Shown: in pieces, positions 37,728-45,591 of the stretch
How positions within the stretch are numbered: the first letter of the stretch is position 1
Layout of the letters: each line of letters opens with the position of its first letter
Source: an uncultured Prevotella sp.
GTDB taxonomy: Bacteria > Bacteroidota > Bacteroidia > Bacteroidales > Bacteroidaceae
Direction: 5' to 3'
NCBI GenBank assembly: GCA_946186115.1
Contig: CAMHLV010000009.1
Span: 1-64,000 of the forward strand
DNA: 64,000 nucleotides
Program-made: the position numbers and the translations under genes
Notes under the pieces: generated by a model
What the model was told of the DNA's origin: nothing
Databases searched by the model: none
The model's input: the letters and a program-made list of their open reading frames with translations, nothing else

Positions 37728-39143
37728 ATGAATAGAATACTCGCTCATATAGGATGTTTGTTGTTGCCGGCATTGCTAATGATTTCTTGCAGCTCACGTC
37801 CTGAGCATGTACAGGCTGTTGACCAGTTGCCGGTAATCAGTCCAGACTATATCGGAGTGACGGTGCCTGTTGGCATTGCTCCGCTGAATTTCTCGATGTC
37901 CGATGATGCTTTTACGGATGTTGATGTGGAGGTTAAGGGAAGGAAAGGCGGCTCGTTGCATACCAATGGTTCCTTTGCAGACTTTGACATTGACGAGTGG
38001 CATCGGTTGTTAGAAGAAAACAAAGGAAGCCAACTGGTTGTCTCCGTATGTGCGCAAAAGGACGGGCAGTGGTATCAGTTTCGGGATTTTACCATTGATG
38101 TCAGTCCTTATCCGCTGGAAGAGTGGGGCATTACCTATCGTCGCATCGCTCCCAGTTACATGCTGTACAGCGACATGGGTATCTATGAGCGCCGACTTTC
38201 TGACTTCAAGGAAAAGGCCTTGCTGTTGAATTCGCAGATTCATGGCAATTGCATCAACTGCCATACTCCAAACCGCACGAATCCTGACCAGTATGTGTTT
38301 CATGTCAGGGGGGAGAATGGCTGCACGGTACTCCATAGCCGGGGAAAGACTGAGAAGCTGCCGGCAAGAAACGACACCCTGGGAGGTTCGATGGTTTATC
38401 CCTACTGGCATCCTGGCGGTCGCTTCTGTGCCTTCTCCACCAACAAGACGGCTCAGATGTTCCATTTGGGAAATAATAAGCGGATAGAAGTGTACGACAC
38501 CTCTTCCGATGTGTTTGTCTATGATGTCCAGAACCATGTTGCCCTTCTGGACACGCTCCTGATGAAAAAAGACTGGGCAGAGAATACGCCTGTATTCTCC
38601 CCCGACGGTAAATCTCTATATTTTACCACAACCCCGTGCAGGAATTATCCTGATGATTACGACAAAGTAAAGTATAGCCTCTGTCGGGTAGCCTTTGACG
38701 GGGCGACAGGAAAAATAGGGGAGCAGGTTGACACCCTTGTCAGCGCAGATGTTACAGGCAAGAGTGTTACATGGCCCCGTCCATCCTACGATGGCCGGTA
38801 CCTAATGTTTACCCTGCTGGACTATGGCTATTTCTCCGTGTGGCATCCCGAGGCTGATTTGTACCTGCTTGACTTGAAGACTGGAGCGTTCATGGCTATG
38901 GATGAGGTGAATAGCCAGCGCTCGGAGAGTTTTCACAACTGGAGTGACAATAGTCGCTGGTTCCTCTTTACCAGCCGCAGGGATGACGGGTTATATACCC
39001 GTATCTATCTGTCGTCCATCGATGACAAAGGTCATGCCACGAAGCCTTTCCTCTTGCCTCAACGTGATCCGAAGAACTACTATCGTCGGTTGCTGTATTC
39101 TTACAACACCCCAGATTTTTCCCTACATCCTCTGGACTTTTGA
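37728..39143 (+). CDS. PD40/TolB-like beta-propeller lipoprotein with a CxxCH heme-binding motif
   Basis: The protein has about 471 residues from ATG 37728, which is preceded by a strong purine-rich site (GAGGAGGAGAG), unusual for this phylum. The lipobox is LLMISCSS. The C-terminal half contains propeller blades of the PD40 type (PVFSPDGKSLYFTTT, PRPSYDGRYLMFTLLDYG, SDNSRWFLFTSRRDDG). Before the propeller lies HGNCINCHTP, which fits the cytochrome c attachment motif CxxCH. It may therefore carry one covalent heme, or the motif may bind a metal. It is in an operon with the membrane protein upstream. The function is not known. Confidence 0.65.
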   Translation: MNRILAHIGCLLLPALLMISCSSRPEHVQAVDQLPVISPDYIGVTVPVGIAPLNFSMSDDAFTDVDVEVKGRKGGSLHTNGSFADFDIDEWHRLLEENKGSQLVVSVCAQKDGQWYQFRDFTIDVSPYPLEEWGITYRRIAPSYMLYSDMGIYERRLSDFKEKALLLNSQIHGNCINCHTPNRTNPDQYVFHVRGENGCTVLHSRGKTEKLPARNDTLGGSMVYPYWHPGGRFCAFSTNKTAQMFHLGNNKRIEVYDTSSDVFVYDVQNHVALLDTLLMKKDWAENTPVFSPDGKSLYFTTTPCRNYPDDYDKVKYSLCRVAFDGATGKIGEQVDTLVSADVTGKSVTWPRPSYDGRYLMFTLLDYGYFSVWHPEADLYLLDLKTGAFMAMDEVNSQRSESFHNWSDNSRWFLFTSRRDDGLYTRIYLSSIDDKGHATKPFLLPQRDPKNYYRRLLYSYNTPDFSLHPLDF

Positions 39144-39158
39144 GGGACATTTGAAAAA

Positions 39159-39192
39159 AAAGACTGACGGCAAAATTTCCGTCAGTCTTTTT
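39159..39192. terminator. Bidirectional terminator
   Basis: The 12-bp stem (AAAGACTGACGG / CCGTCAGTCTTT) has an 8-base loop, T-rich on the plus side and preceded by eight A on the left, so it can end transcripts in both directions. Confidence 0.9.
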
Positions 39193-39335
39193 ATTAAATA
39201 AAATGTGTGACATTTTTTACTTGTTCTTCAGCAGTTTGCGCCTCTGACCGATAAAGATGAAGACATCACCATTTGCACGTTGCTCCTCATCTTCTCATGC
39301 ACCACACCGCAGAGAGAACTGCCCCTGCAAAGGTA
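39193..39335 (-). ncRNA. Candidate small RNA or short-peptide transcript
   Basis: On the minus strand a full -7 element TACCTTTG (39335 to 39328) stands ~100 bp after the stop of the gene ending at 39433. A transcript starting near 39321 would end at the terminator at 39159-39192, giving ~150 bases. A 20-codon frame (beginning MRSNVQMVMSSSLS) and another frame ending FIFIGQRRKLLKNK are present, but neither is recognised. It could be a small RNA, a small-peptide gene or the remains of a gene. The rest of 39336-39432 shows nothing further. Confidence 0.4.
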
Positions 39336-39432
39336 CTACTATACTACAACTGCTACAACGTGTATTTCAACGGATGCTTACCGAACAACGTCGGGCCTTT
39401 AAAAATGTTATAATATAAGGCAGTTACCTAAA

Positions 39433-40332
39433 TTACTGCTTCAGTGTTACTGTTGCTGTGGTTTTTGCTTGCTGTCCCATAGTCTCTTGAGTTTCCTCGT
39501 TCTTGATGGTCTTAACCCATCCGTCGTCCTGAAGTTCGTAAGTTGCAGTGCCCTTCATATCAATCTTTATCATTCCGCTTGCCATCACAGCGTCGATGTT
39601 CTTTTTAATCATTTCGGCCTGATCAGGTGCCATCTTTTCCACCTGTGCAATTATGAGCTGCTTCATCTCGTCGTTGCTCATGTTCATTGATGAGTTGGTG
39701 GTGATGTTCTTTCCGTTGACGAAGAACATGCGCTTCATCTTGATGCCAGCCACGTTGACGTATTCGTCCTGAGCTCCAGTCATCACTGTCATGCCGTTGA
39801 GAGCCAGCGGGCTTGTTGATGTAAGCATGCTTTTTACAATGTTGTCTTCTGTGGCGCTTTCTACAACCTGCTGTTTCAGCATGTCTTTCGACATCATCTG
39901 TGTTATCTGCGGAACGGTCTCTATCAGTTTGTCGATGAGCTTGTCGGCCATCTCGTTAACTTTTACCTTCACTTCGTCATAGTTCAGAATTTTCTGTACT
40001 TTACCGTCTTTGTCGGTTGCGAAGCGCACGGAGAGATTCTTCATGACCTCCTCGCTGAGGCCCATTATCTGGCCAACGATGTTGTCGGCTTTTGCATCCG
40101 ACGAGAAAGTGGTAGTGCTTACCTCGATGATGTATCCGTCAGCGTTGGCTTCGGTTACTTTGTACTTTGTGTCGGAAATGATTTTGACGTCTTCCTGCCC
40201 AGGAACGCTTGTTAATACTTCAGAGGTGTAGGTGCGCTCAAGGCCCTTTTGCATCTTGGGTGCAACTTTCAGTTGTGCATTTGCAGTCAGAGCTGCTACC
40301 AGCATGATGCTGGCCATAATGATTTTTTTCAT
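39433..40332 (-). CDS. Secreted protein of unknown function, DUF6263-like
   Basis: The 299-residue protein has a signal peptide (MKKIIMASIMLVAALTANAQ). The mature part alternates beta strands and helices (YKVTEANADGYIIEVSTTTF, LSVRFATDKDGKVQKILNYD, GTATYELQDDGWVKTI), as in lipid- or ligand-binding beta-rich folds. The pattern of a modelled response with GKV and final ATYELQDDGWVK resembles DUF6263, but this is not certain. It lies 28 bp after the phosphatase-GH28 fusion and is probably the third gene of that operon. Confidence 0.5.
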   Translation of the reverse strand: MKKIIMASIMLVAALTANAQLKVAPKMQKGLERTYTSEVLTSVPGQEDVKIISDTKYKVTEANADGYIIEVSTTTFSSDAKADNIVGQIMGLSEEVMKNLSVRFATDKDGKVQKILNYDEVKVKVNEMADKLIDKLIETVPQITQMMSKDMLKQQVVESATEDNIVKSMLTSTSPLALNGMTVMTGAQDEYVNVAGIKMKRMFFVNGKNITTNSSMNMSNDEMKQLIIAQVEKMAPDQAEMIKKNIDAVMASGMIKIDMKGTATYELQDDGWVKTIKNEETQETMGQQAKTTATVTLKQ

Positions 40333-40360
40333 TGCCTTTTTAAGTTTAATGTTTTGTTGT

Positions 40361-43120
40361 CTATTGTTTTTTGTTTAAAATCATATTCACGTTTGTGAGT
40401 TTAAGTTTTGCCGTCTGTTCGTCAATAACCTGTCCAGCCTTGTCGTAAACAAAGGTGCAGTCGCTGATGTCGATGTCGTGTACGCAGTTTTCTCCAGGCA
40501 GTCCTGCGGCTTTGATGGCTGTCTGAGTGCCTCGGCATGTTATGCGGCTGATGTGTATGTCTTGGAAGTCAGGAGTCCACTGGCGCTGCTCTGCGGTAAA
40601 CTGCTTCATGTAGTTCTTCTTGGTGTATTCGTCGGCCGTTTCGCCAGGAGCCTTGTCGGCATAGTCGCACTGGAACACAATTGCCTCGTGGGCGATGCCT
40701 GACATTATGATATCGCTGATGAACATCAGCTCTGTCTTGCCTCCGCGACCTATGCCGCTCTTGAAGCGCAGACCAGTATCGGTCTCGGTGAAGGTGTTGT
40801 GTCGTACTACGAAGCGACGCATGCCGCTGCTGGTATTGCTGCCCAGCACAAAGCCGCCGTGAGCGTGGCGTACGATGTTGTCCTCGACAATGATGTCTTC
40901 GTTGCCGCTGATAAGTCCTGCCTTTGGCGGGTCGCTCTTGAAACACAGTCCGTCGTCACCCACATCTACGTTGTTTCTTACGATAAGTACTCTGTGGCAA
41001 TCAGTTACGTCGAGTCCGTCGCCGTTCTGGGCATTCCACGGGCAGCGTATCTTGATGCCATCGACGATGAGGTTGGTGCAGTAGTACGGGTGTACGTGGA
41101 AGCGTGGTGAGTTCTGCACGGTGATATCTTGTATAAGTACGTTCTGGCAGTTCCACAGCCGAATCAGGTCGGCGCGCATGCGCTCCTGTTTTGTAGCGCT
41201 CTCGGCGATGTCGGGCCATCCGCTCTTCAGTTGCCATGGGAACCACATTGTGCCGTCTTTCGACAGTTGTCCGCCGCGTTCGGTGTGTTGCTTCCACTCT
41301 ACATCGCTCAACTTGTTGCGCTTCACATAGTACCAGTCGCTGCCGTTTCCGTCGATAATGCCTTCGCCTGTGATGGCGATGTCGTGGCAGTTCTCTGCTC
41401 TGATGCCCGACAGGCAGCGGCCGTTAGGCTTTTCCGGATTAATGAATAGACTCTTGTCGGGCGACATGCTTACTATGGCATTGCGCTCAACGTGGAGCTC
41501 TATGCAACTTTCGAGTTTAATCGGTCCAGTCAGCCATATTCCTTCAGGCACGGTGAGCCGTCCGCCACCCATCTCGGCGAGTTTGCTGATGCCTCGTGCG
41601 AAAGCCTCGGTATTCAGTGTCACACCGTCCCCAACGCCTCCTACGTCTTTCAGATTAACTTCGTTTTCAGGGATGACGGGCTTTTTGACAGGTGCAATCT
41701 CTACTGGCAGTTTAGAATAGTATTTGGCGTATTTTTTATCTGGTTCGTCTTTCTTCTTCATTGCTGCCTCGCGAGCTTCGAAGGCCTGCAACTTATCCAT
41801 ATAGTATTTGCGAAGGTCGCTCCATTTGTAATATGGATATTTATAAGCCTTGACAGGCAACGATACCTCACGCTCGTTCAGTAGCGCCTTGACGAGTATG
41901 TCGTCGGAGGCTGGAGTCTGGGGCTTGGAATTTTGATTTTTCCGATAGAATATCAGTTGGATATTGCATGCCATAGGGAATATGCGATAGTTGCGCCATA
42001 CCTCGTCGAGCCTGTCCAGATTGCTGACGCTTGCTCCACATGTGCCGAGTTCTAGCAGGCAGGCCAGAGGCAGCACGCAGACCTCATGTCCGAATCGCAG
42101 TGTGGCTTGAGTCTGGCTGACAGTGTCGGCCGTCTCAATAATGTTGTATAACAGGTTTTTCTGTGAGAAAGGCATTATTCCGTCAGTCATAGGCGAGGCT
42201 CCATAGTCGATGTACCATCCCTTGTTGCGCATCTGCCATTGCTCGTAAATCTCGTCTTCTGTGAACAGTGGGTAGAGGTCGCAGCCATACTCATGGCTCT
42301 GCATGTTGGTAGTCACTTCAAACAGGTTGTTCATCAGTGGCCAAGCCTTGATATTGCTTTTAACCCATTCCTGGTCGTTAAACAGCACACCCATCAGTCG
42401 GTTGGGATCAAGATTGTCGCTCATAGAGTGACGTATCTCGCGCCCGCGCCGTCCCATGCTTTCCACCAGTCCTGAGCGTGGCTGGTTGAGATAGTACTGT
42501 AAACCACGACTGACATCGTTGTGAATGCGTGCCGTAGGGTTGGCGGCTGCCAGTTCTTCACATTCAGCCATCATTGACAGGATACAGCGCTCAACATTTG
42601 TTGACCGTGCGTCTATCATGACATTCTTGTGCTTGAAAATCTCTGGGAAATTTTGTGCCATGCGGCGTCCGATGCCGTGGTGCTGCCGTTCGCCTACAGT
42701 AGTCAGGTCGCCCAGTCGTGGCTGCGCTCCTGCATGTTGTCTGTTGAGCATGGGAAAGTTGGCAACAGGCATGCTTACAAACTCTTCAAGCAGTTGCAGC
42801 ACCTCCTCGCCCTTGGCAGTCAGTTTGCCTGCTTCACAAGCCTTGCGCAGAGGCTGTACCACACTGGTGTAACTGCTTTCGCTGATGAGCCATCGCGAGC
42901 CGTGGCGTCCGTAGTGCGACATGTAGTATGGTGTGTATCCTTTGGGGGCTGGTGTCAGTTTCTCTTTTGGTAGTTTATCGTAGTCCAGGTAGTTGCTGCC
43001 TGCCAGATATTTGTTTGCTTTGATTTCTTCGCGTGCCGTCTGTCCTGCTGCTGCCAAGGTGATGATGGCAACCGTTAGTGTGATGCAGAGGCGTTTGAGA
43101 CTGTTTTTCATATTATTCAT
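40361..43120 (-). CDS. Fusion of histidine phosphatase and GH28 polygalacturonase
   Basis: The 919-residue protein has a signal peptide. Residues ~55-470 are a histidine-type phosphatase: YYMSHYGRHGSRWL carries the RHGxR catalytic motif (H73), and FGHEVCVLPL is at the place of the distal HD/HE motif. From about 490 to the end a complete GH28 beta-helix follows (VNLKDVGGVGDGVTLNTEAF, then NGDGLDVTDC, GDDGLCFKSD, HAHGGFVLGS and TGLRFKSG). These are the four GH28 active-site blocks, with HAHGG in place of GHG. Phosphatase and pectinase in one chain is unusual; the parts are normally separate. It is preceded 15 bp upstream by a LuxR-type regulator. The substrate could be a phosphorylated or inositol-phosphate-linked plant polymer, which is speculation. 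Confidence 0.8.
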   Translation of the reverse strand: MNNMKNSLKRLCITLTVAIITLAAAGQTAREEIKANKYLAGSNYLDYDKLPKEKLTPAPKGYTPYYMSHYGRHGSRWLISESSYTSVVQPLRKACEAGKLTAKGEEVLQLLEEFVSMPVANFPMLNRQHAGAQPRLGDLTTVGERQHHGIGRRMAQNFPEIFKHKNVMIDARSTNVERCILSMMAECEELAAANPTARIHNDVSRGLQYYLNQPRSGLVESMGRRGREIRHSMSDNLDPNRLMGVLFNDQEWVKSNIKAWPLMNNLFEVTTNMQSHEYGCDLYPLFTEDEIYEQWQMRNKGWYIDYGASPMTDGIMPFSQKNLLYNIIETADTVSQTQATLRFGHEVCVLPLACLLELGTCGASVSNLDRLDEVWRNYRIFPMACNIQLIFYRKNQNSKPQTPASDDILVKALLNEREVSLPVKAYKYPYYKWSDLRKYYMDKLQAFEAREAAMKKKDEPDKKYAKYYSKLPVEIAPVKKPVIPENEVNLKDVGGVGDGVTLNTEAFARGISKLAEMGGGRLTVPEGIWLTGPIKLESCIELHVERNAIVSMSPDKSLFINPEKPNGRCLSGIRAENCHDIAITGEGIIDGNGSDWYYVKRNKLSDVEWKQHTERGGQLSKDGTMWFPWQLKSGWPDIAESATKQERMRADLIRLWNCQNVLIQDITVQNSPRFHVHPYYCTNLIVDGIKIRCPWNAQNGDGLDVTDCHRVLIVRNNVDVGDDGLCFKSDPPKAGLISGNEDIIVEDNIVRHAHGGFVLGSNTSSGMRRFVVRHNTFTETDTGLRFKSGIGRGGKTELMFISDIIMSGIAHEAIVFQCDYADKAPGETADEYTKKNYMKQFTAEQRQWTPDFQDIHISRITCRGTQTAIKAAGLPGENCVHDIDISDCTFVYDKAGQVIDEQTAKLKLTNVNMILNKKQ

Positions 43121-43135
43121 TGTTAGTGTTAGTTG

Positions 43136-43723
43136 TTATAGTTCGCCGAGATTTACGTATCCGTTCATTACTGCATAGACGATGATGTCGGCCATCGAGC
43201 GTGCTTGCAGTTTCTTTGAAATATTCTTGCGGTGAGTGATGACGGTTGTAATGCCTATATTCAGCCGGTCGGCAATCTCCTTGTTTATAAGCCCTTTGGT
43301 GAGTAGGATTGTTACCTCTATCTCGCGTGGTGTCAGCAGTGCTGAGTTTTCGCTGTTTTTGTGAGGACTCTTGTCTGAGCCTGGATGCCCCTTCTGGTGT
43401 AGTGCCAATATTGATTTTACCACCATCTTCTCACTCTGGCAAACGTTGAGCGTTGGAACTCCCTGTATCTCCATTTCGCCATTAACGAGTACTATTGTGA
43501 GTTGGGTTAGTGACCTGAAGAATGATGCGTTTTCGAAATATATGCGCGATGCCACAAAATAGTGTACGAAATGCTCTTCAGCCACTTTCAGTTCGCTGAA
43601 GGTTACAAAAATCCTGGTTTCTACCATTGGCATCATATTCTTCAGTATATGCTGAAGTCCCAGTGCCGACAATATGTTAGAATCCACGATGGCTATGGAG
43701 ATAACCGGTCGTTTGCTGTCCAT
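43136..43723 (-). CDS. LuxR/NarL-type regulator with degenerate receiver domain
   Basis: In this 195-residue protein, residues 1-115 have the receiver fold start (ISIAIVDSNILSALGLQHIL), but the phospho-acceptor aspartate position shows FVASRIYFEN with no acidic DxxP-type site. The C-terminal HTH (LLTPREIEVTILLTKGLINK, then ITTVITHRKNISKKL) is a typical LuxR helix-turn-helix. It is first in the operon with the phosphatase-GH28 fusion, so it may control it. With the degenerate receiver it probably responds to a ligand or partner rather than phosphorylation. Confidence 0.8.
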   Translation of the reverse strand: MDSKRPVISIAIVDSNILSALGLQHILKNMMPMVETRIFVTFSELKVAEEHFVHYFVASRIYFENASFFRSLTQLTIVLVNGEMEIQGVPTLNVCQSEKMVVKSILALHQKGHPGSDKSPHKNSENSALLTPREIEVTILLTKGLINKEIADRLNIGITTVITHRKNISKKLQARSMADIIVYAVMNGYVNLGEL

Positions 43724-43742
43724 ACTATGTAAATATCCGCTG

Positions 43743-43750
43743 CAAAGTTA
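43743..43750 (-). promoter_or_regulatory. -7 promoter element of the LuxR-type operon
   Basis: TAACTTTG on the minus strand is 20 bp before the start codon at 43723. Confidence 0.7.
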
Positions 43751-43805
43751 CTTTAAGTTTGCGAAAAGTCGAGAGAAATAAAGATAAAAAAGCATAAAGT
43801 ACACT

Positions 43806-43859
43806 AAAAAAAAGCCCTGCAGAGCCGTTCACGTCAGAGGTGACGTACTCCACAGGGCA
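43806..43859 (-). terminator. Terminator of ddh
   Basis: GCCCTG (43814-43819) pairs with CAGGGC (43853-43858), with an inner ACGTCA/TGACGT stem, and on the minus strand eight T follow. Confidence 0.85.
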
Positions 43860-43880
43860 TTCCTATAGGGTATAGGTGTG

Positions 43881-44780
43881 TTATACCAGATGCTCGATAA
43901 GGTCGGCTCGTTCGCCTGGGAGCATATCGATAACAGGTATTTCAATCATTGTGTAGCATGCAGGCTGGAGGCGCATTGAGGCGCGTGCCACGTTGACCAG
44001 CACCTGACCTGTAAGAGCGGGGTTGTTGATCTGCATGTTGAACTCCAGGCGCTGGTTCTGTGTCTGTCCGCTGACGCCCTTGCGAACGAGGTTTACGCCG
44101 TGTCCCATATCGCGCACGTCGTCGACGCTCTCCACCTGGAATACGTGAGTCTCGTCGCTGGCAAAATAGGGGTCGGCCTTGATATCCTTCGTTACCTGCT
44201 CCAGTGTGTAGCCGTCTTCCAGCTCAACATATACCATGCGGCGATGTATGCCTTCGCCCAATGGGATGGTCATTGAGAGGGCGTTCTTCACACCAGCCTT
44301 TGAGCGCACGCAAACCGAGTGTCCCATCGACATGCCTGGTCCGAAGTTGGTGTAACTCAGTCCTTTAGGTGCGAGGCTCTGCATCAGTGTGCGCACGATG
44401 GAGTCGGAACCTGGGTCCCATCCGGCAGCGATGACGCTGACTGTGCCCGTCTGCTTGTTGATCTCCATCAGACGGTCGCGGTATCCGCGGATGTTGGTAT
44501 GGATGTCGAATGAATCTACGGTATTGATGCCCAGAGGAAGAATCTGCTTGGCATATTCCTCGCACGAACGTGTGGGGGTGGCCAAAATGGCGACATCGAC
44601 ATCCTTCAGTTCTTTGATATCCTTAACAACCTCGTACTGAGCGAGTTCTGCGGGCTTATCGGCAGCCCCGTTTCTGCGTACTACACCTGCAATCTCGAAG
44701 TCGGGAGCGGCTTCGAGAGCCTGAATGGTGTACTTTCCAATGTTGCCGTAACCAACTACGGCGGCTCTGATTTTCTTCAT
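43881..44780 (-). CDS. ddh: meso-Diaminopimelate D-dehydrogenase
   Basis: The protein has about 299 residues from ATG 44780; an upstream alternative at 44831 would start upstream of the promoter. The NADPH-binding Rossmann motif is VVGYGNIGKYTIQAL. Family blocks are ATPTRSCEEYA, VDSFDIHTNI, AAGWDPGSDSI and GPGMSMGHSVCVRSKAGV, all typical of the enzyme. It makes meso-diaminopimelate from tetrahydrodipicolinate in one step for peptidoglycan and lysine. It is a single-gene unit with promoter and terminator. Confidence 0.95.
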   Translation of the reverse strand: MKKIRAAVVGYGNIGKYTIQALEAAPDFEIAGVVRRNGAADKPAELAQYEVVKDIKELKDVDVAILATPTRSCEEYAKQILPLGINTVDSFDIHTNIRGYRDRLMEINKQTGTVSVIAAGWDPGSDSIVRTLMQSLAPKGLSYTNFGPGMSMGHSVCVRSKAGVKNALSMTIPLGEGIHRRMVYVELEDGYTLEQVTKDIKADPYFASDETHVFQVESVDDVRDMGHGVNLVRKGVSGQTQNQRLEFNMQINNPALTGQVLVNVARASMRLQPACYTMIEIPVIDMLPGERADLIEHLV

Positions 44781-44820
44781 TTCCTTATTTAGTTTGTTTG
44801 GTTTTGTCTGATTTCGGTTG

Positions 44821-44828
44821 CAAAAGTA
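44821..44828 (-). promoter_or_regulatory. -7 promoter element of ddh
   Basis: TACTTTTG on the minus strand is 41 bp before the ATG at 44780. Confidence 0.65.
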
Positions 44829-44952
44829 CATCTTTTTCTTGAAATACGTAACTAATTGGCAGAATATTTTTCGATAAACCTACAATTTGTTATCTTGAAC
44901 TATCTTTTGAGGCTTGAATACAATAAAATGGCGGCCTGTTTCGTTTAATTAG

Positions 44953-44966
44953 ATGTATTAATACAT
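44953..44966. repeat. Perfect palindrome upstream of ruvA
   Basis: The 14-bp palindrome ATGTATTAATACAT ends 13 bp before the ruvA start. It may be a regulator site. No clear TAnnTTTG box is visible in front of ruvA. Confidence 0.4.
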
Positions 44967-44979
44967 ACTAATAATAAAT

Positions 44980-45582
44980 ATGATAGAATATATCAAGGGT
45001 GAGTTGACAGAACTTACCCCCGCATTGGCTACGGTAGAAGCCGCCGGTGTGGGCTATGGACTGAATATTTCGCTGACGACCTATTCGGCCATCCAGGGGA
45101 AGAAAGACGTGAAACTGTATGTCTATGAGGCTATCCGCGAAGATGCCTACGTGCTGTATGGCTTTGTGTCGAAGAAGGAGCGCGAGATGTTTGAGTTGCT
45201 TATTACCGTCAGTGGTGTGGGCACCAATACTGCCCGCATGATGCTGTCGTCGATGAGTGTCAGCGAGCTGTGTGGCGCTATCTCTCGTGGCGACGAGCGG
45301 CTTATTAAGGGCATCAAGGGCATAGGCAAGATGACTGCTCAGCGAATTATAGTCGATCTCAGAGACAAGATAGTGGCGCTGGGTATTGCCGACGAGATTC
45401 CTGCCAGCGGTTCTGTTTCTATGCCTGTCAACTCTGCAGTCAAGGATGAGGCCGTCAGTGCACTGACCATGCTGGGCTTCTCGCCTGCTCCCACTCAGAA
45501 GGTGGTGCTGGCCATACTGCAAGAGCAGCCCGACCTGCCTGTTGAGCAAGTGGTGAAACTGGCATTGAAACAAATAAAGTAA
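44980..45582 (+). CDS. ruvA: Holliday junction DNA helicase subunit RuvA
   Basis: This 200-residue protein has the full family layout. The OB-fold N-terminus ([28 protein letters not shown]) and the double helix-hairpin-helix ([40 protein letters not shown]) bind four-way junctions. The C-terminal domain III ([20 protein letters not shown]) contacts RuvB. It directs branch migration by RuvAB. It is followed after 9 bp by sprA, an order I recall from other Bacteroidetes. Confidence 0.96.
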   Translation: MIEYIKGELTELTPALATVEAAGVGYGLNISLTTYSAIQGKKDVKLYVYEAIREDAYVLYGFVSKKEREMFELLITVSGVGTNTARMMLSSMSVSELCGAISRGDERLIKGIKGIGKMTAQRIIVDLRDKIVALGIADEIPASGSVSMPVNSAVKDEAVSALTMLGFSPAPTQKVVLAILQEQPDLPVEQVVKLALKQIK

Positions 45583-45591
45583 GAGGCAAAA

